Assembly (NCBI GenBank): GCA_020630435.1
Contig: JAHDBJ010000004.1
Coordinates: 124,001-188,000 of the forward strand
Direction: 5' to 3'
From: Saprospiraceae bacterium
GTDB taxonomy: Bacteria > Bacteroidota > Bacteroidia > Chitinophagales > Saprospiraceae
Length of the DNA stretch: 64,000 bases
The translations under genes were made by a program, and so were the position numbers. Under the pieces are notes generated by a model. That model saw only the letters and a program-made list of their open reading frames with translations, did not search any database and was not told the origin of the DNA. Below, piece after piece: positions 9,845 through 18,615 of this stretch (position 1 is the first letter of the stretch; each line of letters begins with the position of its first letter).

Positions 9845-11962
9845 TTATTTTTTTCGTTTTATTTGGGTAAATGTATCGTAAATATGTGCATTAATTATGC
9901 TCTTTGAAGGAAGTGTTTTAACAACATTCATTTTCATCATTTCAATTTTCCCTGTATTGGCATTTATCAACATTGCATAGAATAGATTCGATCGATTGGG
10001 TTTAATGGCATTATATACTCCTAAAAAAGGAGAGATATAAAATGTAACTATATCAGATAATAAAGAAACTTTCCTTTTGTCGGTAGCCATCCCTATAAAT
10101 AGAAAATGCTCTGTACCATATTTTTCGATTAGCTGATTCATCTCGTCTTGACGGTATCCCTCAAATTTGACATCTCCTAAAGCCATTTTATAGGATACCC
10201 AATCATTTACTAGTGCTAAATCATTTACGGCGTCTACCTTCGTTTTGGATAGTTTTTCTTTATCCAAAATTTTCACTTTCACTTTGGCTATCTTAGCATT
10301 ATCTCGTATTAAATTATAAAATAATTCTTGCCGCTTTTCTGTTTCTAAAGAAGTGTTTTTCCTTCCTCTATTAATAACATGATGCTGAGGATTAATGACA
10401 ACTACTTTCTTAGCCCCCACATTAAAGCCACCTTTAGTGGCCATTTTTTCAAACGCCTTTATTCTTTTCCGCTTTGTCCTTTCCGTTTCGTTCTCTTTTT
10501 TCTTTCTCTCTTTTAGTGCATTGGCAAAAGCTGTTGTAAATTGTTTAGTATTTTTATGCCCATCCAAAGCAGTCCTTAAATATTCCGTGACTCTTTGGCT
10601 ACTTAACTCTTCTCTATCTTCTATATGCTTTACCACTAAGGTCTCTACTACCCCATCTGCTAGTAGTTTTAGTTCATTATCATCGGGATATTTTTTTTGT
10701 AAATCCCAAATATATTTGGTAGCAAAGACTGTAATGTCTACTAGATCCATCTGATTCAAGAGATAGAAAAGTGGCTGAGAACCACCTTCTATATTTTGAT
10801 GTCCCCGCATTACCAAATCATTATACCCATAACTTTGCATTTGAGCAAAACCATATAGTGCATGGGCAATAATCCGTTCAAAATATTGCTTATTACTCGG
10901 CTCTTGTTCTTGTTGAAGCAGTAAATAGGCATAATAAATTGCCATATAATAGTTATGATTAGATAGCGCATAATTAGGCAATTCATATTTTGCTAATTTT
11001 TGGACTTCTTTAAATGTCGATTCAGAAACTATAAAATCCTGCTTTTCGCCTTTTGGTTCTAACTGGATCAAACTATCAAGAGTCATTTTTCTTTTTTTCA
11101 AGCTAGGATGCGTGCTATTTGAATCATCTGCTGCGTCATCTAATCCTACAATTGCCTTAATGGTATCGAGCTGTAGGGAATCGGGGAATGTAAGGTATTT
11201 ATCTTCAAAAAAAGATATATCGAATTTCGTGTTTTTATATGGTAAGCCTGAAAACTTTAAGACATCAAAAACTGTTTTTGCCCCTTCTAGCGAATAATTT
11301 GATTTTGAAAACAACTCAAAACCATGAATATCCGCTTCTACCTCCAACTCTTTTGAATATTTATTTTTTTCTAGCATCCGTTCCTCATAACTGCTTGCTT
11401 TAAATAAAGTATTTCTATTCGCATCAATCTTAGCTTCTTCTAAGAAGAAATCAATAATGTGTTTTTCTTCGTAATGCGAGATTTCATGTGCTAAAATAAA
11501 AGCGAGTTCCGCCTCATTTTTTACTTGAGCCACTAATCCCATATTCACAAATATTATCCCTTGATCTGTTGTAAATGCATTTACAATGGAGGATTTTGTT
11601 GTATAGAAGCGAAGTTTAGAGCGGAGCTTAGGATCGTCTTTTAGTAATTCATCTGCTATCAAATTAATATAATTACTAACTGGATCATTGAATAAGACAT
11701 TCCCACTTTTTAATAGCTCATCTATAGCAAAATTACTTTCTAAATAAAACTTCTTTTTCTTTTTAAGCGTAGAATTATCTTTAGCATTCTTGAGCCTATT
11801 AACCGCTCGTTCATACTTTTTAGAAGATTTGGTTGTAAAGTCTCTAGGAACGATCCCCTCTGATTGGATCAATTGAAATTGAATAGAGTCTTGGTCACTT
11901 TGTCCTTGAACGCAAAATGCCATTAAAAGTAGGGTCAAACACCCTAGTATTTGTTTTTTCAT
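9845..11962 (-). CDS. Periplasmic M48-family zinc metallopeptidase, 705 aa
   Basis: After a signal peptide (MKKQILGCLTLLLMAFCVQG) comes the peptidase domain with HEISH at 159-163. The third ligand region lies in EVEADIHGFELF, which has the ExxxD arrangement of M48 enzymes such as BepA and LoiP. These proteases cut or chaperone misassembled outer-membrane proteins. The remaining roughly 400 residues are helical, with a charged KERKKKENETERTKRKR stretch near the middle, and have no domain I can name. The protein is longer than BepA. The four-base spacing to the small barrel gene downstream suggests a functional pair. No lipobox is seen, so it is probably periplasmic. Confidence 0.88.
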   Translation of the reverse strand: MKKQILGCLTLLLMAFCVQGQSDQDSIQFQLIQSEGIVPRDFTTKSSKKYERAVNRLKNAKDNSTLKKKKKFYLESNFAIDELLKSGNVLFNDPVSNYINLIADELLKDDPKLRSKLRFYTTKSSIVNAFTTDQGIIFVNMGLVAQVKNEAELAFILAHEISHYEEKHIIDFFLEEAKIDANRNTLFKASSYEERMLEKNKYSKELEVEADIHGFELFSKSNYSLEGAKTVFDVLKFSGLPYKNTKFDISFFEDKYLTFPDSLQLDTIKAIVGLDDAADDSNSTHPSLKKRKMTLDSLIQLEPKGEKQDFIVSESTFKEVQKLAKYELPNYALSNHNYYMAIYYAYLLLQQEQEPSNKQYFERIIAHALYGFAQMQSYGYNDLVMRGHQNIEGGSQPLFYLLNQMDLVDITVFATKYIWDLQKKYPDDNELKLLADGVVETLVVKHIEDREELSSQRVTEYLRTALDGHKNTKQFTTAFANALKERKKKENETERTKRKRIKAFEKMATKGGFNVGAKKVVVINPQHHVINRGRKNTSLETEKRQELFYNLIRDNAKIAKVKVKILDKEKLSKTKVDAVNDLALVNDWVSYKMALGDVKFEGYRQDEMNQLIEKYGTEHFLFIGMATDKRKVSLLSDIVTFYISPFLGVYNAIKPNRSNLFYAMLINANTGKIEMMKMNVVKTLPSKSIINAHIYDTFTQIKRKK

Positions 11963-12007
11963 GTTTATTGGATATAATACTATTTTAAAAAAATAACCAT
12001 TTAAATA

Positions 12008-12418
12008 TTAATATCGATGTTGTTCTATTGCTGTTATTTTCCATCCTCTCCCCCATCCTCCGCCAAGGGAATAAATGATTTTTTCAGTTTCACTTACACA
12101 GGATATTTGAAAATTATCTGAACTAAAAATTTTTGATACAAAATACTCTGTTCTCTTATTCTGGCTGCTTTTTTCAACTAAACGTTGAATTTCATAAATA
12201 GATAAAGAATCCTTAAGACCATAGGCTATTAATTCATAAACCTTAGAAGAATTATTATTCCTTAGATCTTCTATAAGTGTATTGGATACTTTTATGTAAT
12301 TACTTGTCTTATCATAATAAGCAATTGCAAACCAAAAAGTGTAGCAGATTATTGTTAAAATAATAAAAGAACATGAAGTTTTGACTACCTTTCTATAAAA
12401 ACATTCATAAAATTCCAT
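12008..12418 (-). CDS. Hypothetical protein, 136 aa, single N-terminal membrane helix
   Basis: Residues 14-35 (TSCSFIILTIICYTFWFAIAYY) form one membrane segment, probably a signal anchor. A small soluble domain follows that ends in GGGWGRGWKITAIEQHRY. I recognise no family. The gene lies 45 bases upstream of the M48 peptidase gene on the same strand and could be the first gene of that unit. A possible TATTTTTG -7 element lies on the minus strand at 12448-12455, without a good -33 partner. Confidence 0.6.
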   Translation of the reverse strand: MEFYECFYRKVVKTSCSFIILTIICYTFWFAIAYYDKTSNYIKVSNTLIEDLRNNNSSKVYELIAYGLKDSLSIYEIQRLVEKSSQNKRTEYFVSKIFSSDNFQISCVSETEKIIYSLGGGWGRGWKITAIEQHRY

Positions 12419-12693
12419 AGATTTTCACCCCATACTAGATAGAATAGCAAAAATAGCAATTCATATTCAAAAACGTATATTTTTTGTTAAAAATAAAATC
12501 AATCCATGCCTTTCCCCTTTTTTTATAAATTTGATTGTCACATTTTATAACAACTTTATATATTTCATTTTAAAAATTAAATTAGCTTATAGACAATATT
12601 TATATCTCACTAAACCTTTTATTATTTAAGCTGCCCCAAAATAGATTCTTTAACATTTTTAACCATATTTACTAACAAACCTAAATAAGAAAA

Positions 12694-13227
12694 ATGAAAA
12701 AATTACTTTTTGGAATAAGTTCTTTATTACTTTTTTTAATTATACATCCAAATAAAATAAATGCCCAAGAAAATGTTGTCAAAATTAATGTAACAGAACT
12801 GATTTTTACGGATATTGATATTGCCTATGAAAGAGTGATTCGTGAAAATCAAAGTTTTCAAGTTGGTGCATATCTTGGGAAAGCAGTGGGTAGTCATATT
12901 GATCATAACAATATTGGCTTGTCTGCTTCTTATAGGATGTATTTCGATATACTCAAAATAGAATCCGATATACCTCATGGACTTTATGGAGGTCCTTTTA
13001 TACGATATAGGAGGTCTAAAACAGACACAGGAGATCTTTCATTTATCAATCTTGGAGGATTGGCAGGTTACCAATATTTATTAAACGACCGTTTTTCGTT
13101 TGAAGGTTTTCTCGGATATTACTATAATTTAAAATTATCAGAGAGTGGTGAATTAAATACGGATGCCGCAAAATACAATGGTAAGACTAGTTTTACTGTT
13201 GGTGCAACAGTAGGAATTGCGTTTTAA
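12694..13227 (+). CDS. Small outer-membrane beta-barrel-like protein, 177 aa
   Basis: A signal peptide (MKKLLFGISSLLLFLIIHPNKINAQ) precedes about 150 residues of alternating strands. They end in GKTSFTVGATVGIAF, with a terminal Phe as in outer-membrane barrels. Stretches such as GPFIRYRR and GGLAGYQYLLNDRFSFEGFLGYYYN are typical of DUF3575-like small barrels. Function unknown. It stands alone on the plus strand, divergent from the 12008-12418 gene, and is followed by a strong hairpin. Confidence 0.75.
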   Translation: MKKLLFGISSLLLFLIIHPNKINAQENVVKINVTELIFTDIDIAYERVIRENQSFQVGAYLGKAVGSHIDHNNIGLSASYRMYFDILKIESDIPHGLYGGPFIRYRRSKTDTGDLSFINLGGLAGYQYLLNDRFSFEGFLGYYYNLKLSESGELNTDAAKYNGKTSFTVGATVGIAF

Positions 13228-13289
13228 AATATTTTAAACCATATAAGGATTTCTCTCTCTCTAGAATTAACAAAAGATTGTTTCTCATA

Positions 13290-13326
13290 AAACAGCTTAG
13301 TTCAACTCCAACAAACTAAGCTGTTT
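13290..13326. terminator. Bidirectional intrinsic terminator
   Basis: A perfect 13-bp stem (13290-13302 with 13314-13326) encloses an 11-base loop and is followed on the plus strand by CTTTTCTTTTTT. It lies between two convergent genes, the small barrel gene on the plus strand and the helicase gene on the minus strand, and probably ends both. Confidence 0.85.
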
Positions 13327-13361
13327 CTTTTCTTTTTTAGAACCAAAAAAATTTACCTTAT

Positions 13362-14702
13362 CTACTTCTTTTTCTTCTTTTTTGCCCCTCTTTTAATTGG
13401 TTTTTTATATTTCGCTTTCATTTTTTCAGTTCTACTAACTCTACGATTTACTTTTTTATTCTTCTCTTTTTTTTCATGAAAAGCTGCTCCAGAAGGAACA
13501 TGGTGCTTCATCTTATGTGGATTATAATGAATACGCTCATCAGGCATTTCTAAAGGAATTAATTCCTCAGATAGTACTAGGCTTTCAGGAAGTGATTTTT
13601 TTTCTATTTCTAAGGACATTAAGTCTTCGATCTGTTCCTTATATATTTTTTCTTTTTCCGATACAAATGAAATCGCAATACCTTTCTCTTTTGCTCGACC
13701 TGTCCGCCCAATTCGATGAATATATTTTTCAGCCGCATCAGGTAAATCGAAATTGATAATATGTGTCACTAAAGATACGTCAAGTCCTCTAGCAATAATG
13801 TCCGTTGCGATCACAAAACGATATATTCCCTCTTGAAACTTATCTACCGTATTGAAACGATAGTTTTGTGATTTAGAGGAATGTATGACTCCAACTTCCT
13901 CTTCAAAAGCTTCAAGCATTCGTTCATATAACGCATCAGCCATCTTCTTAGTACTGACAAAAACCAAGACTTTAGACATCTTAGGGTTTTCCATTAATAA
14001 TAAACTTAGTAAATTGGCTTTACTATTAAAATTAGGCACTTCGTAGGCTAATTGCTCAATATTTTCTAAAGGAGCACCTGATGGTGCTGCTTCAATTTTA
14101 CTATAAAATGCACTAAACTCATCAATAACCAACTCAACATCTTCGGTCATTGTCGCAGAAAACATTAGATTTTGACGTCTCTCAGGTAAGAATTCTAATA
14201 TATTTCGAAGCTGAATTCTAAATCCTAGATTCAACATTTCGTCTACCTCATCAATGATGAGCCTATTTATTTTTTTTGTTTTGAGTACACCATCTGTCAT
14301 AATATCGACTAGGCGGCCTGGTGTTCCTACTACTACATCTGTTCCTTGATGAACCTCTGCTTTTTGCACTCTAATATTCGCACCTCCATATACTCCAACC
14401 ACTCTGAAGCTCATGTATGTTGTGAGTTTCTCTATTTCCCCTACTACTTGTTGCACCAACTCTCTAGTGGGTACTACAATGATAATCTGGGGCATAGGAG
14501 ACTTTGTAAATTTCCATAAGCGCAAAACAGGCAATAGATAAGCCAATGTTTTTCCTGTACCTGTTTGTGCAATACCAACGATATCGTTCCCTGCCATTAT
14601 CGGCGAAAATGTTTTTGCTTGGATTGCTGTAGGTGTTTTCAATCCTAAATCCTCCAAGGCATTTAGTATCGGTTTGTTTAAATTTAAGTCTTGAAATGTC
14701 AT
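13362..14702 (-). CDS. DEAD/DEAH-box ATP-dependent RNA helicase
   Basis: An RhlE/DeaD-type helicase that remodels RNA duplexes. Motifs are present in order: Q-motif region (LKTPTAIQAKTF), Walker A AQTGTGKT, PTRELVQQ, TPGRLV, motif II written DEVD instead of DEAD, SAT, and HRIGRTGR. The C-terminal tail (about 400-445) is strongly basic (KKPIKRGAKKKKKK), as in ribosome- or cold-shock-associated helicases. I chose the internal ATG at 14702 (MTFQDLNLNKPIL) because homologs start there, while the open frame to 14732 adds an unlikely MFLCVLQLEK. Single gene on the minus strand. Confidence 0.92.
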   Translation of the reverse strand: MTFQDLNLNKPILNALEDLGLKTPTAIQAKTFSPIMAGNDIVGIAQTGTGKTLAYLLPVLRLWKFTKSPMPQIIIVVPTRELVQQVVGEIEKLTTYMSFRVVGVYGGANIRVQKAEVHQGTDVVVGTPGRLVDIMTDGVLKTKKINRLIIDEVDEMLNLGFRIQLRNILEFLPERRQNLMFSATMTEDVELVIDEFSAFYSKIEAAPSGAPLENIEQLAYEVPNFNSKANLLSLLLMENPKMSKVLVFVSTKKMADALYERMLEAFEEEVGVIHSSKSQNYRFNTVDKFQEGIYRFVIATDIIARGLDVSLVTHIINFDLPDAAEKYIHRIGRTGRAKEKGIAISFVSEKEKIYKEQIEDLMSLEIEKKSLPESLVLSEELIPLEMPDERIHYNPHKMKHHVPSGAAFHEKKEKNKKVNRRVSRTEKMKAKYKKPIKRGAKKKKKK

Positions 14703-15013
14703 TTTTTCTAATTGTAGAACACAAAGAAACAAAGATTCAATTAGTAATTTTTCAAACCTCCTATTTTTTTCATCTAAATACTAACTGAGTAAGACTAAGA
14801 GAATAAATTCTCTGATTTTTTCACTATTACGTAAGAGCATATTTAAATTGGATTGACACTAATTCAAAAGATAAATATCTTAGTCCTCCAATAAGTAAAT
14901 TCATTCGACTTAAATTGAAAAAAGGTATATTTGTTCCTAACTAAAAACAAGTCTTCTTTTTTATTCGTTATTATAAGGTCTCCCTATAAACCATCTACAG
15001 TTATAATTTCAAT
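14703..15013. other. 311-bp divergent intergenic region
   Basis: The region separates the helicase gene (minus) from the large outer-membrane protein gene (plus). Apart from the -7 element at 14926-14933 I see no gene, repeat or structured RNA. It is AT-rich throughout. Confidence 0.5.
14926..14933 (+). promoter_or_regulatory. Bacteroidota -7 element (TATATTTG)
   Basis: TATATTTG matches TAnnTTTG and lies about 80 bases before the start of the large outer-membrane protein gene. There is no clear TTTG at the -33 position, so confidence is moderate. Confidence 0.4.
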
Positions 15014-18000
15014 TTGAAACATCGTGTAATTGGCATATTGTTTTTACTATTTTGGGGATTGAATGTATCCGCTCAACAAGATTCCCTACGTCAAATACTA
15101 ACCAATTGGCGGTATAAAACGATCCCTGTTCAGACAAAAAGTTTTGTCATAGACAGTTTTACAATTATTGAATCTTCTGTTGAAATATTAAATCCTTCCA
15201 CCGCTGAAATTATTCCAAATCGATTTTATACCATACAAAATCAAAATTTAAATTGGCAAAAACCACCCTCGATAGACTCTGTTGCTATACGATATAGAGT
15301 ACTACCGTATAATCTGGAAGTTGCACAAAATCGTCTAGATACGGCCTGGATCAAACTGGATGGTAGTGGATTTAGTGGTTATAATTATGATCCTTATGAT
15401 GTCCAATCACAGGAAAAAGACGTTATCGATTTTCAGGGTTTAGATTATCAAGGGAGTTTTGAGCGAGGTATTGCTTTTGGAAATAATCAAAGTCTGGTAC
15501 TCAACTCTGCTTTCAACCTTCAAATGGCTGGTAATATTGGAGATGAAATTGAAATTCTAGCGGCTATCTCTGATCAAAATATCCCTTTACAGCCCGAAGG
15601 TAACACTCAGCAGTTACAAGAGTTTGACCGTATTTTCATGCAGCTCAAAAGACGTAAAAGTTCTCTTATCGCAGGGGACTATGAGCTTGCTCGACCGAAT
15701 AGTTATTTTATGAATTATTTTAAAAAACTACAAGGAGCAACGGCTAGTACAGAAATAAACGTTTTAAAAAATGCCAGTTGGAAAAACCAAGCCAGTTTTG
15801 CCATCGCTAGAGGAAAGTTTGCTAGAAATCTATTACCTACTCAGGAAGGAAATCAAGGTCCTTACCGATTGTTTGGAGCAAATGGTGAACGTTTTGTCAT
15901 TATTCTCTCTGGCACCGAAAAAGTCTATCTTGATGGTTTATTGTTGGTAAGAGGAGAAACCAATGATTATGTGATAGATTACAATCGGGGTGAAATCTCT
16001 TTCACCAACAATCGTCTCATTACCAAAGATTCTAGAATCATCGTAGAGTTTGAATATTCTGATCAAAACTTCCTACGCTCTTTATATGCTTACAATACCG
16101 AATTAAACCATAAAAACTGGGGCGTTCGATTTAATCTTTATTCTGAACAAGATTCTAAAAATTCCTCAATACAACAAGAACTCAGTTCGGAGGAAAAAAT
16201 TGCTTTATCTCTAGCTGGCGATGATATACAAAATGCTTTTGCTACCGGTATTGATACCCTAATTGTTGATGACACTCGTGTTCCCTATAAACTTGTAGAT
16301 ACTATATATCAAGTCAATGGTATTGTATTTCAAGACACTGTTTTGGTATATTCTACCGACCCTGATTCTGCTGTTTATACGGCTCGATTTTCATCTGTTG
16401 GTCAAGGGAATGGTAATTATATTCCTTTACGTTCTTCTGCTAACGGTCGAGTCTATGCTTGGGTTGCTCCTGATCCATTAACTGGTCAGCCTACTGGAGA
16501 ATTTGAACCTGTTGTTAAACTGGTTGCTCCCGAACAATTACAGATGTACACACTAGGAGGGCATTATAATATTGGTAAAAATGGAAAACTAGATGCCGAA
16601 GTCGCATTGAGTAATAAAGATCTCAATCGCTTTTCTGATATAGACAGCGAAGACAATCAAGGCATTGCGTTTCAAGCAGGTTACCAACATCTCCTTGATT
16701 TAAACCGACAAAAAAAGAAAGATCTGACCTTGAGTTTAAAAGGGCGCTATGAATTTAAACAAGAAGATTTTAATGCTTTAAATCCGTATCGAGTCGCAGA
16801 ATTTACTAGAGACTGGAATTTTAATAATACTGTAAAAAGAGATGAGCATCTTGCCAATGTAGGTTTTCAACTCAATAAAAATAAATGGGGAAAATTAGGA
16901 TATGAATTGGGTCTTTTTAATCGAGATTCTATCTATCAAGGTACAATGCACCGTTTTATAGCAGGATTTGACCGCAATGGTTATGTCCTTAATTTTTCAG
17001 GCAGCTTCTTAGATAGTGAAAGCGATACAGAGGCTAGTCAATTTTTTAGACCTAAAATTGATATTTATAAAACAATTGAAAAATGGAATAATGTTAAAAT
17101 TGGTGTTTATGGAGAACGAGAAAAAAATAGTCTTAAACGCTTGCAAGTAGATAGTTTAGATAATAAGAGTTTCTATTACGATCTTTACCGAGTATATATG
17201 GAAATTCCAGGCAGTCAAAAATTTAATTTTAATATCAATTACACTCAACGATATGATTTTGCACCTGTAGGAAATGATTTTATTAATAATACCATCGCCA
17301 ATGAAGTGAATCTCAATGGCGCATGGAGAGAAAAACAAAAATCTATTCTTACTTGGAATCTTACCTATCGAGATCTTCAAATCAAAGCTGCCAATCTAAC
17401 GACACAAGATCCGCAATCAACCTATTTAGGACGGGTAGACCACAGCCTTAATATTTGGAAAGGGATGGTACGTATGAATACGGGTTATGAAATAGGTTCG
17501 GGACAAGAACCCCAACGTGAATTTTCCTACGAACAGGTCAATCCTGGTCAGGGTGTTTATCAATGGTTGGATTATAATAATGATGGCATTGAACAACTCA
17601 ACGAATTTGAAATCGCAGCTTTTCAGGACTCTGCTACTTATGTAAGAGTTGCACTATTCAACAACGAATTTATTCGAACCAATAAAATTGCCTATAATCA
17701 AAGTCTCCGTATAACACCTAGAAGAATGATTGGTGAAGATGCGACAGGGTTTAAAAAATTTGTCCGTCGATTTTCTACTCAATCTACATTTAAAATCCAG
17801 CGTAAAACACAAGAATCTCAAGATATATTGCCTTGGAATCCTTTTCAACTCAATGTAGCCGATTCCTCCTTAGTTTCTGTCTCTTCAAATATTCGAAACA
17901 TTCTCTTTTTTAATAAAACAAATGTAAAATTCAATGCCCAAATCGGTGCTTATGATTCTAGAAATCGAGTGATCCTTACTACGGGCTATGAAAGCCGTCG

Positions 18001-18526
18001 TCGAACAGAAAATTTCTTTCAGACCCGTTGGAATATTACCAGTAGCTTAAACAAACAATTTAAATTGACATTAGGACAACGATTCAATGATTCTGAAGCC
18101 TTTTCGAATCGAGATTATGATATTGATTTTTTTGAAATTGAGCCTAGAATTACCTATCAGTTTTCTAAATCCCTTCGCAGTATTTTAAGTTATCGATTTA
18201 ATAAATTAAAAAATACCATAGGTACTGAAGGGGAAAATGCAACAAATAATGAAATTGAATTTGAAGGAACGTACAACCAAACGTCTAATACTTCTCTTCG
18301 CCTTAATTTTTCCTTTGTAAAAGTTAATTATAAAGGCGCAACCAATACCCCTGTAGCATTTGCCATACTTGAAGGACTGCAAAATGGTCAAAACTTCCTA
18401 TGGAATCTAACATTAGATCGTAGACTCGCTCAGAATATTTTATTAAGTATTGGTTATGATGGAAGAAAGACAGGCAGTAATAATGTGATTCATACAGGAC
18501 GGGTATCCGTAAGAGCAACTTTTTAA
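15014..18526 (+). CDS. Large outer-membrane protein of unknown function, 1170 aa, TTG start
   Basis: The frame starts with TTG at 15014, giving a good signal peptide (KHRVIGILFLLFWGLNVSA then QQ). No ATG gives a better one. Residues about 115-260 contain GSFERGIAFGNNQSL, AAISDQNIPLQPEGNTQQL and AGDYELARPNSYFMNYFKK, a block I remember as conserved in large Bacteroidota surface proteins. The rest is rich in alternating aromatic strands and Arg/Asn turns, ending RVSVRATF, consistent with a large barrel. It is much shorter than SprA, although its strand-rich style resembles SprA-like proteins. It is monocistronic, and no enzyme motif is visible. Confidence 0.75.
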   Translation: MKHRVIGILFLLFWGLNVSAQQDSLRQILTNWRYKTIPVQTKSFVIDSFTIIESSVEILNPSTAEIIPNRFYTIQNQNLNWQKPPSIDSVAIRYRVLPYNLEVAQNRLDTAWIKLDGSGFSGYNYDPYDVQSQEKDVIDFQGLDYQGSFERGIAFGNNQSLVLNSAFNLQMAGNIGDEIEILAAISDQNIPLQPEGNTQQLQEFDRIFMQLKRRKSSLIAGDYELARPNSYFMNYFKKLQGATASTEINVLKNASWKNQASFAIARGKFARNLLPTQEGNQGPYRLFGANGERFVIILSGTEKVYLDGLLLVRGETNDYVIDYNRGEISFTNNRLITKDSRIIVEFEYSDQNFLRSLYAYNTELNHKNWGVRFNLYSEQDSKNSSIQQELSSEEKIALSLAGDDIQNAFATGIDTLIVDDTRVPYKLVDTIYQVNGIVFQDTVLVYSTDPDSAVYTARFSSVGQGNGNYIPLRSSANGRVYAWVAPDPLTGQPTGEFEPVVKLVAPEQLQMYTLGGHYNIGKNGKLDAEVALSNKDLNRFSDIDSEDNQGIAFQAGYQHLLDLNRQKKKDLTLSLKGRYEFKQEDFNALNPYRVAEFTRDWNFNNTVKRDEHLANVGFQLNKNKWGKLGYELGLFNRDSIYQGTMHRFIAGFDRNGYVLNFSGSFLDSESDTEASQFFRPKIDIYKTIEKWNNVKIGVYGEREKNSLKRLQVDSLDNKSFYYDLYRVYMEIPGSQKFNFNINYTQRYDFAPVGNDFINNTIANEVNLNGAWREKQKSILTWNLTYRDLQIKAANLTTQDPQSTYLGRVDHSLNIWKGMVRMNTGYEIGSGQEPQREFSYEQVNPGQGVYQWLDYNNDGIEQLNEFEIAAFQDSATYVRVALFNNEFIRTNKIAYNQSLRITPRRMIGEDATGFKKFVRRFSTQSTFKIQRKTQESQDILPWNPFQLNVADSSLVSVSSNIRNILFFNKTNVKFNAQIGAYDSRNRVILTTGYESRRRTENFFQTRWNITSSLNKQFKLTLGQRFNDSEAFSNRDYDIDFFEIEPRITYQFSKSLRSILSYRFNKLKNTIGTEGENATNNEIEFEGTYNQTSNTSLRLNFSFVKVNYKGATNTPVAFAILEGLQNGQNFLWNLTLDRRLAQNILLSIGYDGRKTGSNNVIHTGRVSVRATF

Positions 18527-18533
18527 TAAAAAA

Positions 18534-18561
18534 CTTCCGAAGCCATAACAAACTTCGGAAG
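18534..18561 (-). terminator. Intrinsic terminator of the lipase-like gene
   Basis: CTTCCGAAG at 18534-18542 pairs perfectly with CTTCGGAAG at 18553-18561 around a 10-base loop. Read on the minus strand the stem is followed by TTTTTTATT, so it mainly serves the leftward lipase gene that ends at 18616. It may also block the convergent plus-strand gene. Confidence 0.75.
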
Positions 18562-18615
18562 CATTAAACCTAAAACTCTATTTAATTTCAATTTGGTTTT
18601 GTTTGGGAAAAAACC

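Noticed and set aside
10395-10754. 119-codon plus-strand frame rich in Phe, Ser and Leu
   Set aside because: It is antisense to the M48 peptidase gene. The Phe/Ser-rich composition is what the complement of Lys/Glu-rich coding sequence gives, so it is a shadow.
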